From assembly GCA_028386065.3 (NCBI GenBank), contig JAKUCV010005769.1, positions 127,830-191,829 of the forward strand: DNA of 64,000 nt, in the 5' to 3' direction. Each line of letters opens with the position of its first letter. Positions within the stretch are counted from its first letter, which is position 1. A program made the position numbers and the translations under genes. This DNA comes from Turnera subulata. Its lineage: Eukaryota; Streptophyta; Magnoliopsida; Malpighiales; Passifloraceae. Positions 48,434 through 60,363 of this stretch are shown piece after piece. The notes below the pieces were generated by a model, which ran no database searches, was not told the origin of the DNA, and worked only from the letters and a program-made list of their open reading frames with translations.

Positions 48434-51400
48434 TGTAACAGCCCGGGTAAAATTTGAATTTTTACCGGGACTGTAGAAATTATTTTACCGTGATTTACTG
48501 TTGAATTAATCTCGGGTAATTAATTCGAAGTAAATCGATAGTCGTTTTTCGAAACCGAGAATTTTCCCGCGCTCGGGAGTGTCTTCCTAACTAACCGAGC
48601 CTCGGTTTCCAATTCCGAGACTTGGACGACGTTCAGGAGGATTAATCGGATTTTCCGAGCCCAAGTCATATTTTTGGACTCGGGACGGGATTTGTCGGAA
48701 AGACGGGAGTACCCTGCGTCTACGAGATTCCGACACGAGAATCCGGACCGGCCACATGAGGCTTGCCCGAGCCACTCTCCCTTCTCCTCTTTCCTTTCTC
48801 TCCCTCTTTTCCGGCTACATCTCTTCTCTCTCCCGGTTTTTCCCGGCCACGCGGGCCCCACTTTTCTTCTCTCTTTTCTTTCTTTTCCCTTCCTTTCTCC
48901 TTCTCCTTTTTCTTTCTATTTTCTTTCTTCCCAGCCACCATGACCCGTGAATCGCCGGCCCCTTCCCTTTTTCTTCTTGTCATTTTCCATTTTCCATTCC
49001 CGTGATTTCCCCTGTCGGTTTCTTCCCCGTTTTCTTTAATTTGCTTCTCCATCTTTTCCCTCCACCACACACCACCATTCCTCCCTTCTTCCACTTCCTT
49101 CAGCCGACACCAACCACCACCAAACAACCATCCCACAGCCGCCGGCCACCATTTCATCTTCTTTCTCCCTTCCTCCTTCTTCCTCCTTCCTCCTCCTCCG
49201 GCTGCCCTGCCTCTCCCCTCCTCTCGCGTGCAGTGGACCCGACCGGGTCGAGCACCGCAGCACCTGTTCTTCTCCTTCTCCACACGCGACACCGCCGCCA
49301 ACCCCTCTTCCTCACCTCGCGCGCGACGCCAACAACAACCACAGATGCCACCGGAGACCACCTGCAGCCGCGCCGTCTGAGTTCTCCTCCTCCCCGAGCT
49401 CGTTGTAGCGCCGCCCGTCGCTGTCCGTCGCGAGCAGGCCCATCAGATCCACCTCCTTTCCACCTGCCATGCGACGCCGCCGCGTCGTCCTCTTCCCCGC
49501 CGCTCGCGCTTGCCAGCCCGACGCCGCGCTCGTGCCGCCTCACCTGCCACGCCCGTCCCATGCCGCCGTCGCAGGTCTGCAGCTCAAGGTGAGCTGTGGC
49601 AAGGAGATAAGTGCGCGGAATCCTTTAGGGTTTCTTGGGTTGTTGGATTTAAGGTTTGGGCTATGTTTGGTTGGGCTTGGGTAAGATTTAGTTGTTGGGT
49701 TATGTTGGTGGGCTGAGATGTGTGGGCTTGGGTTTTGTGGGGATTGGGTTATAGGTTTAGGTGTTTAGTTTGTTGGGCTTTAGTTGGGTTATGGGTTAGG
49801 TTTGGGCTATGTGGGTTAGGCTTGGACTTGGCCCAATCCAGAAATAAAAGAAAATAAATAATAATAGTTATAATAATCAAAATAAAATCTGGGAATTTAA
49901 ATAAAAACTATATAATTCTGAAAATATAAATTTTGAAAAGGAAATAATTTTTGGGGAAAATAAATAATTTGGGAAAGTGTAAGATATGGAAATAATTAAT
50001 ATTTATGCATACGGGAATAAGTTGGGAAATATATATGTGTATATTAATAAATTCGTATTTATTATCGGAAAAATAAGTTATATGGTTATATTTTCTGGAA
50101 ATGGAGTTTTCTAAAGAAAATAATAATTGGAAACTATATTTGGGAAGTATAATAATTTTTATGGAAATATTATGGAAAATATATATATTATAAATTCCAA
50201 GAAAATTATAGTAATTATTATTTTGGGAATTATAATTATTTTATGGAAATATATTTTGAAAAGGGTTTTAATTAAAGTATGGTACCGAAATTATATTCGG
50301 AAATACGTACGGTTAATTATTTTCGGTAAAGGATAATAATAAAAGATGAGTAACCGGGATGGGTTTATTTCGTAAATTGGCATCATGACATACTCTTATG
50401 TGCATTTATGTGAATATATGTGGTTTTGTTGTATAGGTTCGGATATCGGGCAGTTTCCCGAGGAGCCGGTGTCGGACCGGTCATTATTTCCGGAGTTGAG
50501 TAATCGGCTAAGGTGAGGTTAAGTAAATATTTATTTACATCCCGTGATATCAAGTTGCTGTTTGCTTACTGTGTTCGATGTTGCTGGTATGATACTTTGT
50601 GGCTGTGTATGATTTGTTTTGAGATGATTTTGATTGATAATTGTTGCCGTTGATGTTGTTGAAATTATTGTTGCTGTTGATATAATTGATGATGTTGGGA
50701 TTGTGGATATGAGTAAGACTGTTGCTGTTGTTGACCGTAGAATTGTGTGAGTTGAGTACCGAGGGTACTATGATGTGATGACAGTTTGATATTGGTTATT
50801 ATCCAGACGAGCGGAGAGGCTGCGAGCCTGCTCGGGATAATGAGATAATGGTTGGATGATAGAGATGTGGTAATTAGTCGAGGAAAAAGGAAATAATAAA
50901 ATTGAATACACTTAGACATCTAGCGAGTCACAGTTAAATGTTGGAACAGCCAGATGGTAGTCTTAGATTATGGTGCTGGGGGAGAGTTAGTGGTTGGTGC
51001 CTGCTCCCTGTCTGTACCAAGTTATTGTTATTGTTTGAGCACTGGGGGAGAGTTAGTGGTTGGTGCCTGCTCCCTGTCTGTGCCAGTTATTACGTGGAGG
51101 TACCGGGGAGGGGTCCACGGGCTAGCTAGCTTGACTACCAGGCGACGGCCATCATTTAACTTGTGATAGGGGCCCTGATAATAAAATTGGAATAGTGTGT
51201 CTAGAATCACCAGTGTGTATTTAAGGTTCGTGAGAACCTTGGTTAGTTGTTGTGTTGTGACTTGGATTGTTTACGGTGTTGTATATGTATATTTGCTTAT
51301 GGGTTTACCCGGTGGGCACTTCGGACTCACCCCTCACCTGCGGGCTTTCATCCCGTAGGTTGAGTTATTTGTGATTCAGGTATATTGCATTCCAGACAGG

Positions 51401-51749
51401 CTGCGGCGTTATCCCTTGGACAGGACTCGGATCCATTAGTTGCATCATGGGTTGCATACAGAGTCATTGTGAGTCGTTAAGTCTTTCGCTGTGCTGTTTA
51501 TTTTGCCGTTGGGCCGTAGGGCCATATTGTTGTTGCTTATAGTGTTATGTGAGTTAAAGTCTTCCGTTGTGCATAGTATTATAGTTGTTGGGCCATTGGG
51601 CCGGTTTTATTATTATTGATGTTTGTTATTTTGGGTCGTTGGGGCCGAGTTGTTGTTGTACACACTGTATGTTGAGTCATGTTGGGTTGGGTCGTCACAG
51701 TTCCGGCACGTGTTTACTGTGTACGGTAAATCCGGGTCGGGGCGTTTCA
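48434..51749 (+). mobile_element. Solo LTR of the LARD-like family
   Basis: 3316 bp, TGTAACAGCCCGGG ... GGGGCGTTTCA with perfect duplication CTTTT at 48429-48433 and 51750-51754. Related to the LTRs at 30795 and 36231 but clearly more diverged. Conserved islands remain: the terminal hairpin, the TATGGTACCGAAATTATATT box (50278), the 76-bp splice-bordered block (50437-50512), the TGCGGCGTTATCCCTTGGAC block (51401) and the 3' end. It lacks the dyad array. Confidence 0.93.
50976..51094. repeat. Tandem duplication, 66-bp period, in the solo LTR
   Basis: CTGGGGGAGAGTTAGTGGTT starts at 50976 and again at 51042, followed by GGTGCCTGCTCCCTGTCTGT in both. Confidence 0.9.
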
Positions 51750-52844
51750 CTTTTGTTCCTCAAATGCTCCTAAATGTTTATAATATTCCCTCTTATCATA
51801 ATTTAAATTAATTAGATCCTTAAATCTAAAAAATTTTAAATCCTAAAATTCTAAACCCTACAAACTGAATATTAATTTTAAGACCTAAAACCTAAAACTG
51901 TAAACTATAAATCCTAAAATTCAACGCATTAATTCTTAAATCCTAAAATGTTAGACCATAAATTCTTAAAGATTAATTCTAAAATTTAAATCATAAAATT
52001 CCAAAACCTATACTTTAATTCTTAAAATCTTTAATATTAAATCTTAAATCATAAGTCCTAGTTTGAAAAATTATGAACCTAATTCTCTATCATAAAATTA
52101 AAAAACCAATACTTTAATTCTTAAAATCTATAATTTTAAATCTTAAATCATAAGTCCTAGTTTGACAAATTATAAACCTAATCCTCTATCCTATATAGTA
52201 AAATCTTAAATGCTAAATCCTAAACCTAAACATTAAAGTTTAAAATTCTAAATACTAAAATATGAACTTTGAAACCTTGCATACCATATTGAAAATCCTT
52301 AATCCTTATCCTTAAATTATAATTTGTAAACCTTAAACCTTAAAATCCTAAAATTTTAGACTTTAAATTACATCTAGACCTTAAAAATTTAGAATTAATA
52401 TTTAAGAATTTACAATTTAATATTTTAAGATTTATGATTTAATGCTTAGGATTTTAGGCTATATAGTTTATAATTTTAGGTTTTAAGATTAAGATTGAGT
52501 TTTTAGAGTTCATAATTTTAGAATTTAAAATTTATGATTTAAAATTTTTAAGATTTAAGGACCTAATTAATTAAAATTATGATAAGTGAGACTATACCAA
52601 ACATCTAAGATTATTTGAAGGACCTAAAATTTCAATTTCGTATCCAAAATTGACAAAAAGACTTATTTATTATAATTAATTAAATAAATAGAACTTGATT
52701 GAAGAGTTTTAGAGTTATAGGACTCAACCCAGGAATTGCCTAAATTATGGACTGTGGAGAGGTTTCCCCTTTTTTATCCATTTTTTTTGACTTATTATCA
52801 TGAAATTTTGTGGTTTTTGCTTTTTTAATATTTTCTTGGTACCT

Positions 52845-53105
52845 GCAACTCTAAAAACTCTCAATCGAGTCCTATTTCTTTATTTGTGATACCAAATAAG
52901 TCCTTTTATCAATTTTGAATGTCAAATTAAAATTTTTTTGCACCTCAAGTGATCCTAAATGTTTATTATGGTCCCTCTTATGACAATTCGAATTAATAGG
53001 TCCTTAAATCTAAAAAATTTAAATCCTACAATTCTAAATCCTAAAAACTGAATCTTAATTTTAAGACCTAAAATTATAAACTATAAAGCCTAAAATCCTA
53101 ACCAT
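52845..53105. repeat. Partial second copy of the foldback arm
   Basis: Direct, diverged copy of 48315-48433 plus 51755-51950 (CTCAATCGAGTCCTATTTC, ATCCTAAATGTTTAT, then CCTAAA-type units), cut off at 53105. Confidence 0.6.
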
Positions 53106-53286
53106 TATGATGCAAACTAATGAAGGCATAACATAACTCGCCAAGACGAGATTGTAGACTTGAAGAATGATGCATGCCAAGGCTTCGTTGGAGACGACAA
53201 TGAAAATGACATGCATGGAGATGGAAATGACGAATTAACCATGCCAATGGTTCCAAATTTTTGGAAATATTCCTACAAGTTCAAAG

Positions 53287-54926
53287 TGTAGGTCCAAAGT
53301 GGCTAAAAAGGGAGGGGGGGGGGGGGGGGGGGGTTGGTGAATTAGCCTTTTTACACTTAATCGCCGATTTGGCGTCATTAATGCCAAAACGATTTTGTAT
53401 TTAAATCTGAAAAACTATAAACACATTAAAACACAATTAAAAAGAGGGTTAGAGATATTGGTACAAAGGATTTATAGTGATTTGCATACAGGACTACCTC
53501 CATTACTCAAGGAGTCAACCTTAAGATTTCTAACCTTCACTAACCTTGGTTTTTACGGGATCAACTAGTAAGATATCCCATATCCTACCTCACTCAATTG
53601 GTTTCTTCATAGGTTAAACCAACAAAGCCTATCTCTTACAAGTTTTTCCAAAGTGCAACTTGTAAACCTTCTCAAAAAGTTAATCCTAGCTTTGCTTATC
53701 ACTAATCAGTACAAAGCACTCATAAGCTTGTCTAAAATATAATCCTCTCTCAAGATATCTTTATGAGTGACTCACTCAAGAGAATTACAAGTAATGCACA
53801 AGGATATTTTGAACATGCAAGCTTAGGAGGAGAGCTGCAACTTAGTTCTCAGTTCTTTCTCCATTAGCAGCTCTAACATTCTTCAACAATTAATCTTCCT
53901 TATATAGAGGCAGGGGGAAAAGAAGCCTCTAAGAGTAACAACTATGTGTCACTATCAGTTACATCGAGTTTTGGCATGAAAGGCGCCACAACGTTCAAAT
54001 CCCTAAGCAGTCACTCTCACTCAGCACTTTTGTAAAGATCAAGGTTGTTGCTCACATGCTAATTTCATATGAACGTTAAGAGGGGAAGCTGCAACTTGTT
54101 TGAATCATCCTGTGTAGTTCCAGAAGTATAAAGTACTAGGTTCCTTTGACTTCCTAGTAATAGGTTAGCTTGACACAAAGACCAAAGAAAGCCAATTTTC
54201 ATCTATCTACTGTTGCTGTCAGATTTGTCATCGAAGGCGCCAGAATGTCAACGTTTCTATTACCTATTGTCGCTTTCACGCTTTGGCCCGAGGCACTCCA
54301 TTCATCAGCTTTTTGTCAATGTTTAACATAGTCCAAGGTTAGACCTAGAATTTTGAATCTTCTGATTTTTTGACCCGTTTAAGGAACCTTTAATCATCAG
54401 CTCAGTATCTAGAAGTGTACTGTCCTAGGTTGTTTGACTAATAGGCATAGAAATTAAACAATCAAAAGTGGCATGGTGGTTTTTTTATGAAAGCGACCTT
54501 TCATCCCCACTAACACATTCTTCAATTCCACTTACTCCATCTTCCAGGGGTTTGATCACAGATTGAACAATTTATGGGTAAGCTGTAGGAATTGTTAATT
54601 CATAATCATAAAGCAATAGGGTTCACATGTTACAATACCTAAGGTCATGAAAATGACCTCTCATGGCCACTTTGCACAAAGTACAATCCCACTACATACA
54701 AACTCCCACAATATCACATGCATGCTAAGGGTGAATAAACAAATCTGAAACTTCAAAGTTTGTTAGCATCAAAACATACCTAAGGCATAAGGAGGATTAA
54801 GACACATGAGTAAAACTAAATCAACTACTAATCCACACATAATCAAATACCTTGATTAGCATATTTAATCAAGATTATAGAAAATGATTAACACAAATAA
54901 TATGCTAACCCGACCTTAGGCCAACA
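53287..54926 (-). mobile_element. Solo LTR, copia-type, minus strand
   Basis: Minus strand: TGTTGGCCTAAGG ... GGACCTACA, 1640 bp. Flanks CAAAG (53282-53286) and TAAAG (54927-54931) are a near-perfect duplication. Has a CTATATAAGG TATA box (minus) near 53917 and GGCTAATTCACC followed by a 20-base G/C run (53314-53333), as often seen near the end of plant copia LTRs. Removing it rejoins the flanks into one continuous gag-like frame. Confidence 0.6.
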
Positions 54927-54931
54927 TAAAG

Positions 54932-56522
54932 CTCATTTTCAGAATCATGTTCACGATTCGTTCTCATAAGAAATTCAAGAAGAGATGGAGATCAAGCTTG
55001 GCAAGGAGTTTAAGGAGAGGCCAACCTATTTGCTTACATGGGAGGGTTAGTCGACATGGGCTACGCTTGGCCTAGTCGACAAATCTGAATTATTTTATTT
55101 TTAATATTATTTTGCTAACTTAGACCATTATTATTTTGGATCAAGAATTATTATTATATGGGTTTTATTATGTATGGCTGACTTGGGTCTAGGCTTAGGT
55201 AGGATTATTTTTATTTATTACTTTAGCCTAGCCCATTATGGAATTAGAATTGGAAATCCAATCCACTTACGAGCTAGGGTTACTGTTCACGTGAATAGTA
55301 ACTACGAGTCCATTATGTTTTAGGGGAGGCTGACTTTACCTGTTATAAATAAAGAGTCTTTATGTTATTTTAGACCAACATCATTATTCAGAAATAAAAA
55401 TTTGAGGTTATTCATAACTTGGGTCGTTGACCTGATTTATCTTTGCAAGTGAGATTATTCTTTACTTGTTTATTTTAGGGATTACGATTACTTATCAAGT
55501 AGCATATATCTGTGGTGTTTTCAAGATTCCTTGTACTTTTTATTCTCTTTGTTCCCTGGCCCAGGTGTGTCTTGAGGTGGAGCGATACTGCACTTAACTC
55601 TTTGGTTGATTTGATTCGAGATCTTTGGGACGATTGATTGAAAAGAAGGTGCTCCTAGTTCTGTCCAGTGTTTATTGTCGTATCATCTTTGGTAGAAGAG
55701 CCTAGGTATCAAATTCAACTACGTATCTTTACTTTTTTATTATTTAATTACTATTGTTATTGTGTTGCCGAATTCAGAATTAAGAAAAAAAACAAAATTG
55801 CTATTCGATTGTTGTTTGTTGACTTGACAGTGGTTTATTGTTGTTAAAAATCATAATACTTGTGCTTGTTACTTTTAACAATATAAAGAAAAAAGACAAA
55901 AAGAAGTGAAATTGACTGCAAAAAAAAAAAAAGAAAAGACTATAGTATTGGCATTAGTTGATTTGCTGGTCACAACCATTGAACTTTGAATTGTATTGCT
56001 ATTATATAATTTTCGGTAGCATAGGTTTAAAAAAAAATAAAGAAAAAATTGACGATTCTTGTGTGTGTTCTGCAGGCTTGGTTGGATTGTTGATTACCTA
56101 GTTGGAGTTCTTTCTTGTATTCTTATTTTTTAGCTATCCGATTTCCTTTAGCTTTTCTAATTGAGTAATCCTTGTGTCATATTGCCTAATTTTTACAAAA
56201 ATCGTCACATATACATTCATCTTTGTGTGAGCTTATCATTTCTTTTCTGGTGTTGATATTTGCCTCTGGAATTGTGCTACGTCTTTCTTTCGTTGGGTTG
56301 TTTTTTGCTTCTTTCGTTGAATTGGTTCCAGGTACTCGTTTATTTAATTAAGTATTCTAACAAATAAACAAAGTAGGAATCAAGAGAGGAAAAAGGCAGA
56401 GTGTTATACCTATTGCCAAATTGAGTGAAAACACGAAAGGAAAAACAATCTTGAGTGATACACATGGGGGAGCAGTGAGGAACTTTTTTTTCTTCTGCTA
56501 ATGAGTTTTGCAAGTTAACATC
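54932..56522 (+). mobile_element. LTR/leader-like region of a Ty3/gypsy-type element
   Basis: GTTATAAATAAAG-type TATA box near 55339, G+T-rich transcribed-looking leader, and A-rich tracts before the gag-like ATG at 56523. Boundaries and a second LTR were not found. Confidence 0.4.
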
Positions 56523-56732
56523 ATGGATTATTCTAGATACGGTAAAGGAAGTTACAATGATGAATGGCGCAAAGAGGCTTCATCTAATAGTGCGTTGAGG
56601 AGGCAGAAAGCCAGGAATTCAACTCATGTGCACTATAGCTATTGTGAAGACGAGTTTGATGAGTACGAGAAGAAGTATGACGTCGTGACAGATTTGGGAG
56701 AAAGAGGAGGGCACAATGAAAGAGGAAGATAC
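56523..56732 (+). pseudogene. gag-like fragment cut by an LTR
   Basis: ATG at 56523 followed by MDYSRYGKGSYNDEWRKE and a charged stretch (DEFDEYEKKYDVV), open up to an LTR start TGTGAACACCC at 56733. Charged, Arg/Lys-rich sequence after a long leader suggests the start of a retrotransposon gag. The frame runs ten more codons into the LTR before stopping. Confidence 0.4.
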
Positions 56733-57344
56733 TGTGAACACCCAAATTTCGACCAACCATATTTTATTATTTTAGGCTTTTGATGTGTGTCAACCCAATA
56801 TTAATGAGATGATTTAATTATGAGCTAGTAATTTATATAGAGTTTAGCTTAGTGAAATATGTTAGCCTAAATATATGATTAGTGGATTAATTAGTAATTA
56901 ATTAGGACTAGTCATGTTCAGCATACAAATATATGTTTCTAATGATTTTGATGATCATTATACTATTTTGATGATTAACAAACATATTGGTTAAGTGTTT
57001 TGTGTTGTTTGAGTATTGGGCAAAAATATTTGGTTCCACAAAGAAACTAAAAGCAGATTTGGCTCCATTTGTGAGTACCCAACCAAAAGTTAATTGGTCT
57101 CTCACCTTATTCTTACACCTTCTTCATAACCAACATCCAATATCAAAGGAGTCGTCACTCGCATTTTATTGCAAGGAAAAATTTAGGGAAAAACCTTCCT
57201 TAAGCATCAACAACTTCTTAAGGCAACAACTCATAGCGAACCAGAGATGTTGGATTCGAGGGTTCGTCACGGATGGGATGGTGTTAGGCACCCATCCGTT
57301 TTTTGGGCGAAATCGTGTGCAATTGATGATCAAAGTATGCCTCA

Positions 57345-57725
57345 TTGAAACGGCAACAAACCTAGAGTCAGCACTAGATTCACCTCCGCAACTAATTGAT
57401 GCCCGATCTTCAACTTCAATCAAACTAGGGTTTTAGCAATTCTATTCTTCACCTCCTAAACTCAACTGGAATAGGCAACAAAGGAATTAGTATTACAATG
57501 TATCAAAATAAACGCCATAAGTAAAAGAACTTGATAAGTAGAATTTAATCCCTAATGTAAAATCAAGAGAATCCCTCCCTTCGAAATCAATTGAATCACT
57601 CAATCAAAAAGAAAACCTTTCAAAAGGCAAATTGTTATTTTCTGAAAATTTTCTAACATATCCATATTTTTGAACCTGTAATAACCTATTTATACTACCC
57701 TAAAGTAAGCTCCCACAACTATCTT
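57345..57725 (-). repeat. LTR-type direct repeat, copy 1
   Basis: Close copy of 58786-59160 starting GAGTCAGCACTAGATTCACC. Contains TATAAATAGG (minus, near 57695). Confidence 0.75.
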
Positions 57726-58174
57726 GTCTCTAACCATCTCAATGCTCCATAAGAAAGACGTGACATATCAGATAAGGACTTTCTGCGTCCTCTATCAAAT
57801 CTCGAATATCCCACGATATATCACCTGCAAGAAAGTGTTAGTAAAAAATAATTCCTCACGTGTCTCACTCGTGTTTATTCTCTCTTAGCAATGGATGTCA
57901 AACTCAGCCTTTTACCACTTTTGATTCTGTTTCAATTTTATAATTCAGGATCAAATCAAATAAAATCAAGCAATTAAACCTGCAACACTTAATTCAAAGA
58001 AAAGAAAAACAAAGATAATCTAAAGAAAGAAAAAAAGCATACCAATTCTAGAGGCAAATAAAGACTCCAACAAACAAAGAAAGATCAAACACAAGAACAA
58101 AGTAATGTATGTGATTAAATATTGATAACTTGAGTAACTATGACACAACAATCACTCAACGCAAGAAAAGGCAC

Positions 58175-58440
58175 AAAAATTTTAAAAATAACAAGGAAAC
58201 CCGAAAAAGCAGAAAAAATTTGTATATCAACTGATATACAAAATCGGCAGAAACAACTAAAAACCAGAATGGGCAGAAACATTTTATAGGTGAGCTGGTA
58301 TACAAAATTCGGCAGAATAGTATCAAACCAGAACTAGCAGAAAAATTTCGTAGAAGAGCTGATACACAAAATTTGGCTGAAATCAACAAATTTTCAGAAC
58401 TGGCAGTAAAATTTTGAATACAAGCTGGTATACAAAATCA
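58175..58440. repeat. Degenerate tandem repeat, about 62-bp units
   Basis: Four to five units sharing GCTG(A/G)TATACAAAAT followed by GGCAGAA and CCAGAA(C/T). Confidence 0.6.
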
Positions 58441-58785
58441 ACAACAATTAATCAAACTTCCAATTTAAATACACCAACTCAATCCACTGTGGCCACTTGC
58501 AAGAAATTGATGTATACATGCAATCTAACAATCAACAACTTCAATTCCAATCCCACACAAATCTACTACCACCTTTTTCTTTTCACTTTTTTTTTTTTAT
58601 AATTGACGACAAGAAGAAATAACAAAAAATTAACTTTTTTTTGTGTGAACAGTAACATCGATGAACAGTATTCGGTGAACAGTAACTCGACAATATTTTT
58701 TTAATCAAAAAACACAAAACACAAAAATTGAAAAAAAACACAAAGATACAATTGATTGAAACCTTTAGCTGTGCTACTAAATGAT

Positions 58786-59160
58786 ACGGCAATAAAACTA
58801 GAGTCAGCACTAGATTCACCTCCGCAACTAATTGACGCGCGATCTTCAACATCAATCAAACTAAGGTTTCAGCAATTCTATTCTTCACCTCCTAAACTCA
58901 ATTGGAATAGGCACAAAAGAAATTAGAATTACAAGGAATCAAATTAAACGCCACAAGTAAAAGAACTTGATAAGTAGAATTTAATCCCTAATGTAAAATC
59001 ATTAGAATCCCTCCCTTGGAAATCATTTGAATCACTCAATCAAGAAGAAAACCTTTCAAAAGACAAATTCTTATTTTCTGAAAATTGTCTAACATATCCA
59101 CGTTTTTGACCCTATAATAACCTACTTATACTAACCTAAAGTCAGCTCCCATAACTCCAA
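58786..59160 (-). repeat. LTR-type direct repeat, copy 2
   Basis: Partner of 57345-57725; both are followed by ATAACCTA(T/C)TTATACTA. Confidence 0.75.
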
Positions 59161-60363
59161 CATGGACTAGGATTTGACTTTTTAAATCCAATAACTAATT
59201 GGACTAATTAAAACCCAACAAATAATAAAACCCAGCTAATTAACTAAAGCCCACAAATAATAATAACCCAACTAATAAACTAAAGTCTAGAAATAATAAT
59301 AACCCAAATAACAATAATAATCCAGCTAACAATACTTAAACCCAAATAAACCCAAACCGAATTTTTGTACCGAATTTGTCTGTCGACTTCAAGTGAATTT
59401 TAAGTAAAGAAAACGGCAGATTCAACTTCTGGTCTCAACATCAAAGTTGTAGATCTTCCTCTTAGATTTCTAGAGAGTCTAAGATCGCAGCAATCCGATA
59501 TGTAAAACTCGAGATATGAATTTATTTCCGAGACTGCATATTCCAGAAACTTTGAGCATCTTTGCCATGCTTTGATCTCCATCTCTTCTTAAATTTCTTA
59601 TGAGATCGAATCTTGGACTTGATTATGAAAGTGAACTTGCCAGTTCCAAGCTTGCTTTTGTCTCATGCTCCTCATTGATGCCTCCAATGTAGCCTTTGTA
59701 TGCACCATTCTCCATGTCTCCAAGCATGCCTAGGTAATTTGCTTCACTCATGCAACAACAACAGCAACAGAAACAATAATAAACGAAAATCATAGACAAG
59801 GTTTAACGTTAACTCTTGTAGCCCTCCTTTAGCTCCTTGCGATTGGGTGTTTTCTAATCCGTCTCTTCTTCCACTCTTTAGCTCAATTTTGCATCAATTC
59901 AACTGTAATTTAAATAAAGAATATGACTGAATTAGCTTCTATTTTCAAATGCAAAGTCGTGGATCTCCCTCTTAGCTTTTTAGAGACACTAAGAACGCAA
60001 CAAACCGACGTCTATAACTCAAGATATTTCTGATTTACTAAGACTGCATGCAACATGGATTTCTACTCGGGATCACCACCTCTTCACCACCGGAATTGCC
60101 TTCAACCACCTTCTTCTTGCTCTCCTCTTGATCTCCACTGGCTTCCAACCTTTTGCTACTCCTCTTCTATTTTTCCTCTTGTTCTCCACAAGGATTTTAC
60201 TTTTCAGAGCATGTCACATCGTCATTTAATCTATCTCCAGGAATCGAGGGGTTATTTTGGGTCATGCTATGCCCATTATCAAAGATCAATTTTATGGCAT
60301 GGGCCTAGCTTGCCTCTGGTTTATGCAAAATTCTATTCTGAACTAGCAATTGGGGATGGAACC

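Larger units (their letters stand above)
48297..52754. mobile_element. Foldback DNA element split by a solo LTR
   Basis: Left arm 48297-48433 (AGTACTATAATTTTAG, TTGAGTCATACAATTCTAAA) pairs with the right arm ending at 52754 (TTTAGAGTTATAGGACTCAA, CTAAATTATGGACT). The interior (51765-52560) is made of degenerate CCTAAA/TTTAGG units that reverse sense near the centre. The solo LTR at 48434-51749 sits in the left arm. Confidence 0.65.
56733..60360. mobile_element. Mosaic of degenerate Ty3/gypsy (Tat-like) LTR fragments
   Basis: Starts with a plus-strand LTR end like that of 42873 (TGTGAACACCCAAATTTC). From about 57050 the pieces are on the minus strand: the ACGAACCCTCGAATCC box (57251-57266 read on minus), TATAAATAGG boxes, and TGTAGCCCTCCTTTAGCTCC at 59816, as in 135-160. 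No coding capacity. Confidence 0.5.

Noticed and set aside
48720..49592. Long opposing frames in the solo LTR
   Set aside because: Same composition effect: Lys/Arg/Glu-rich on one strand and Pro/Ser-rich on the other.
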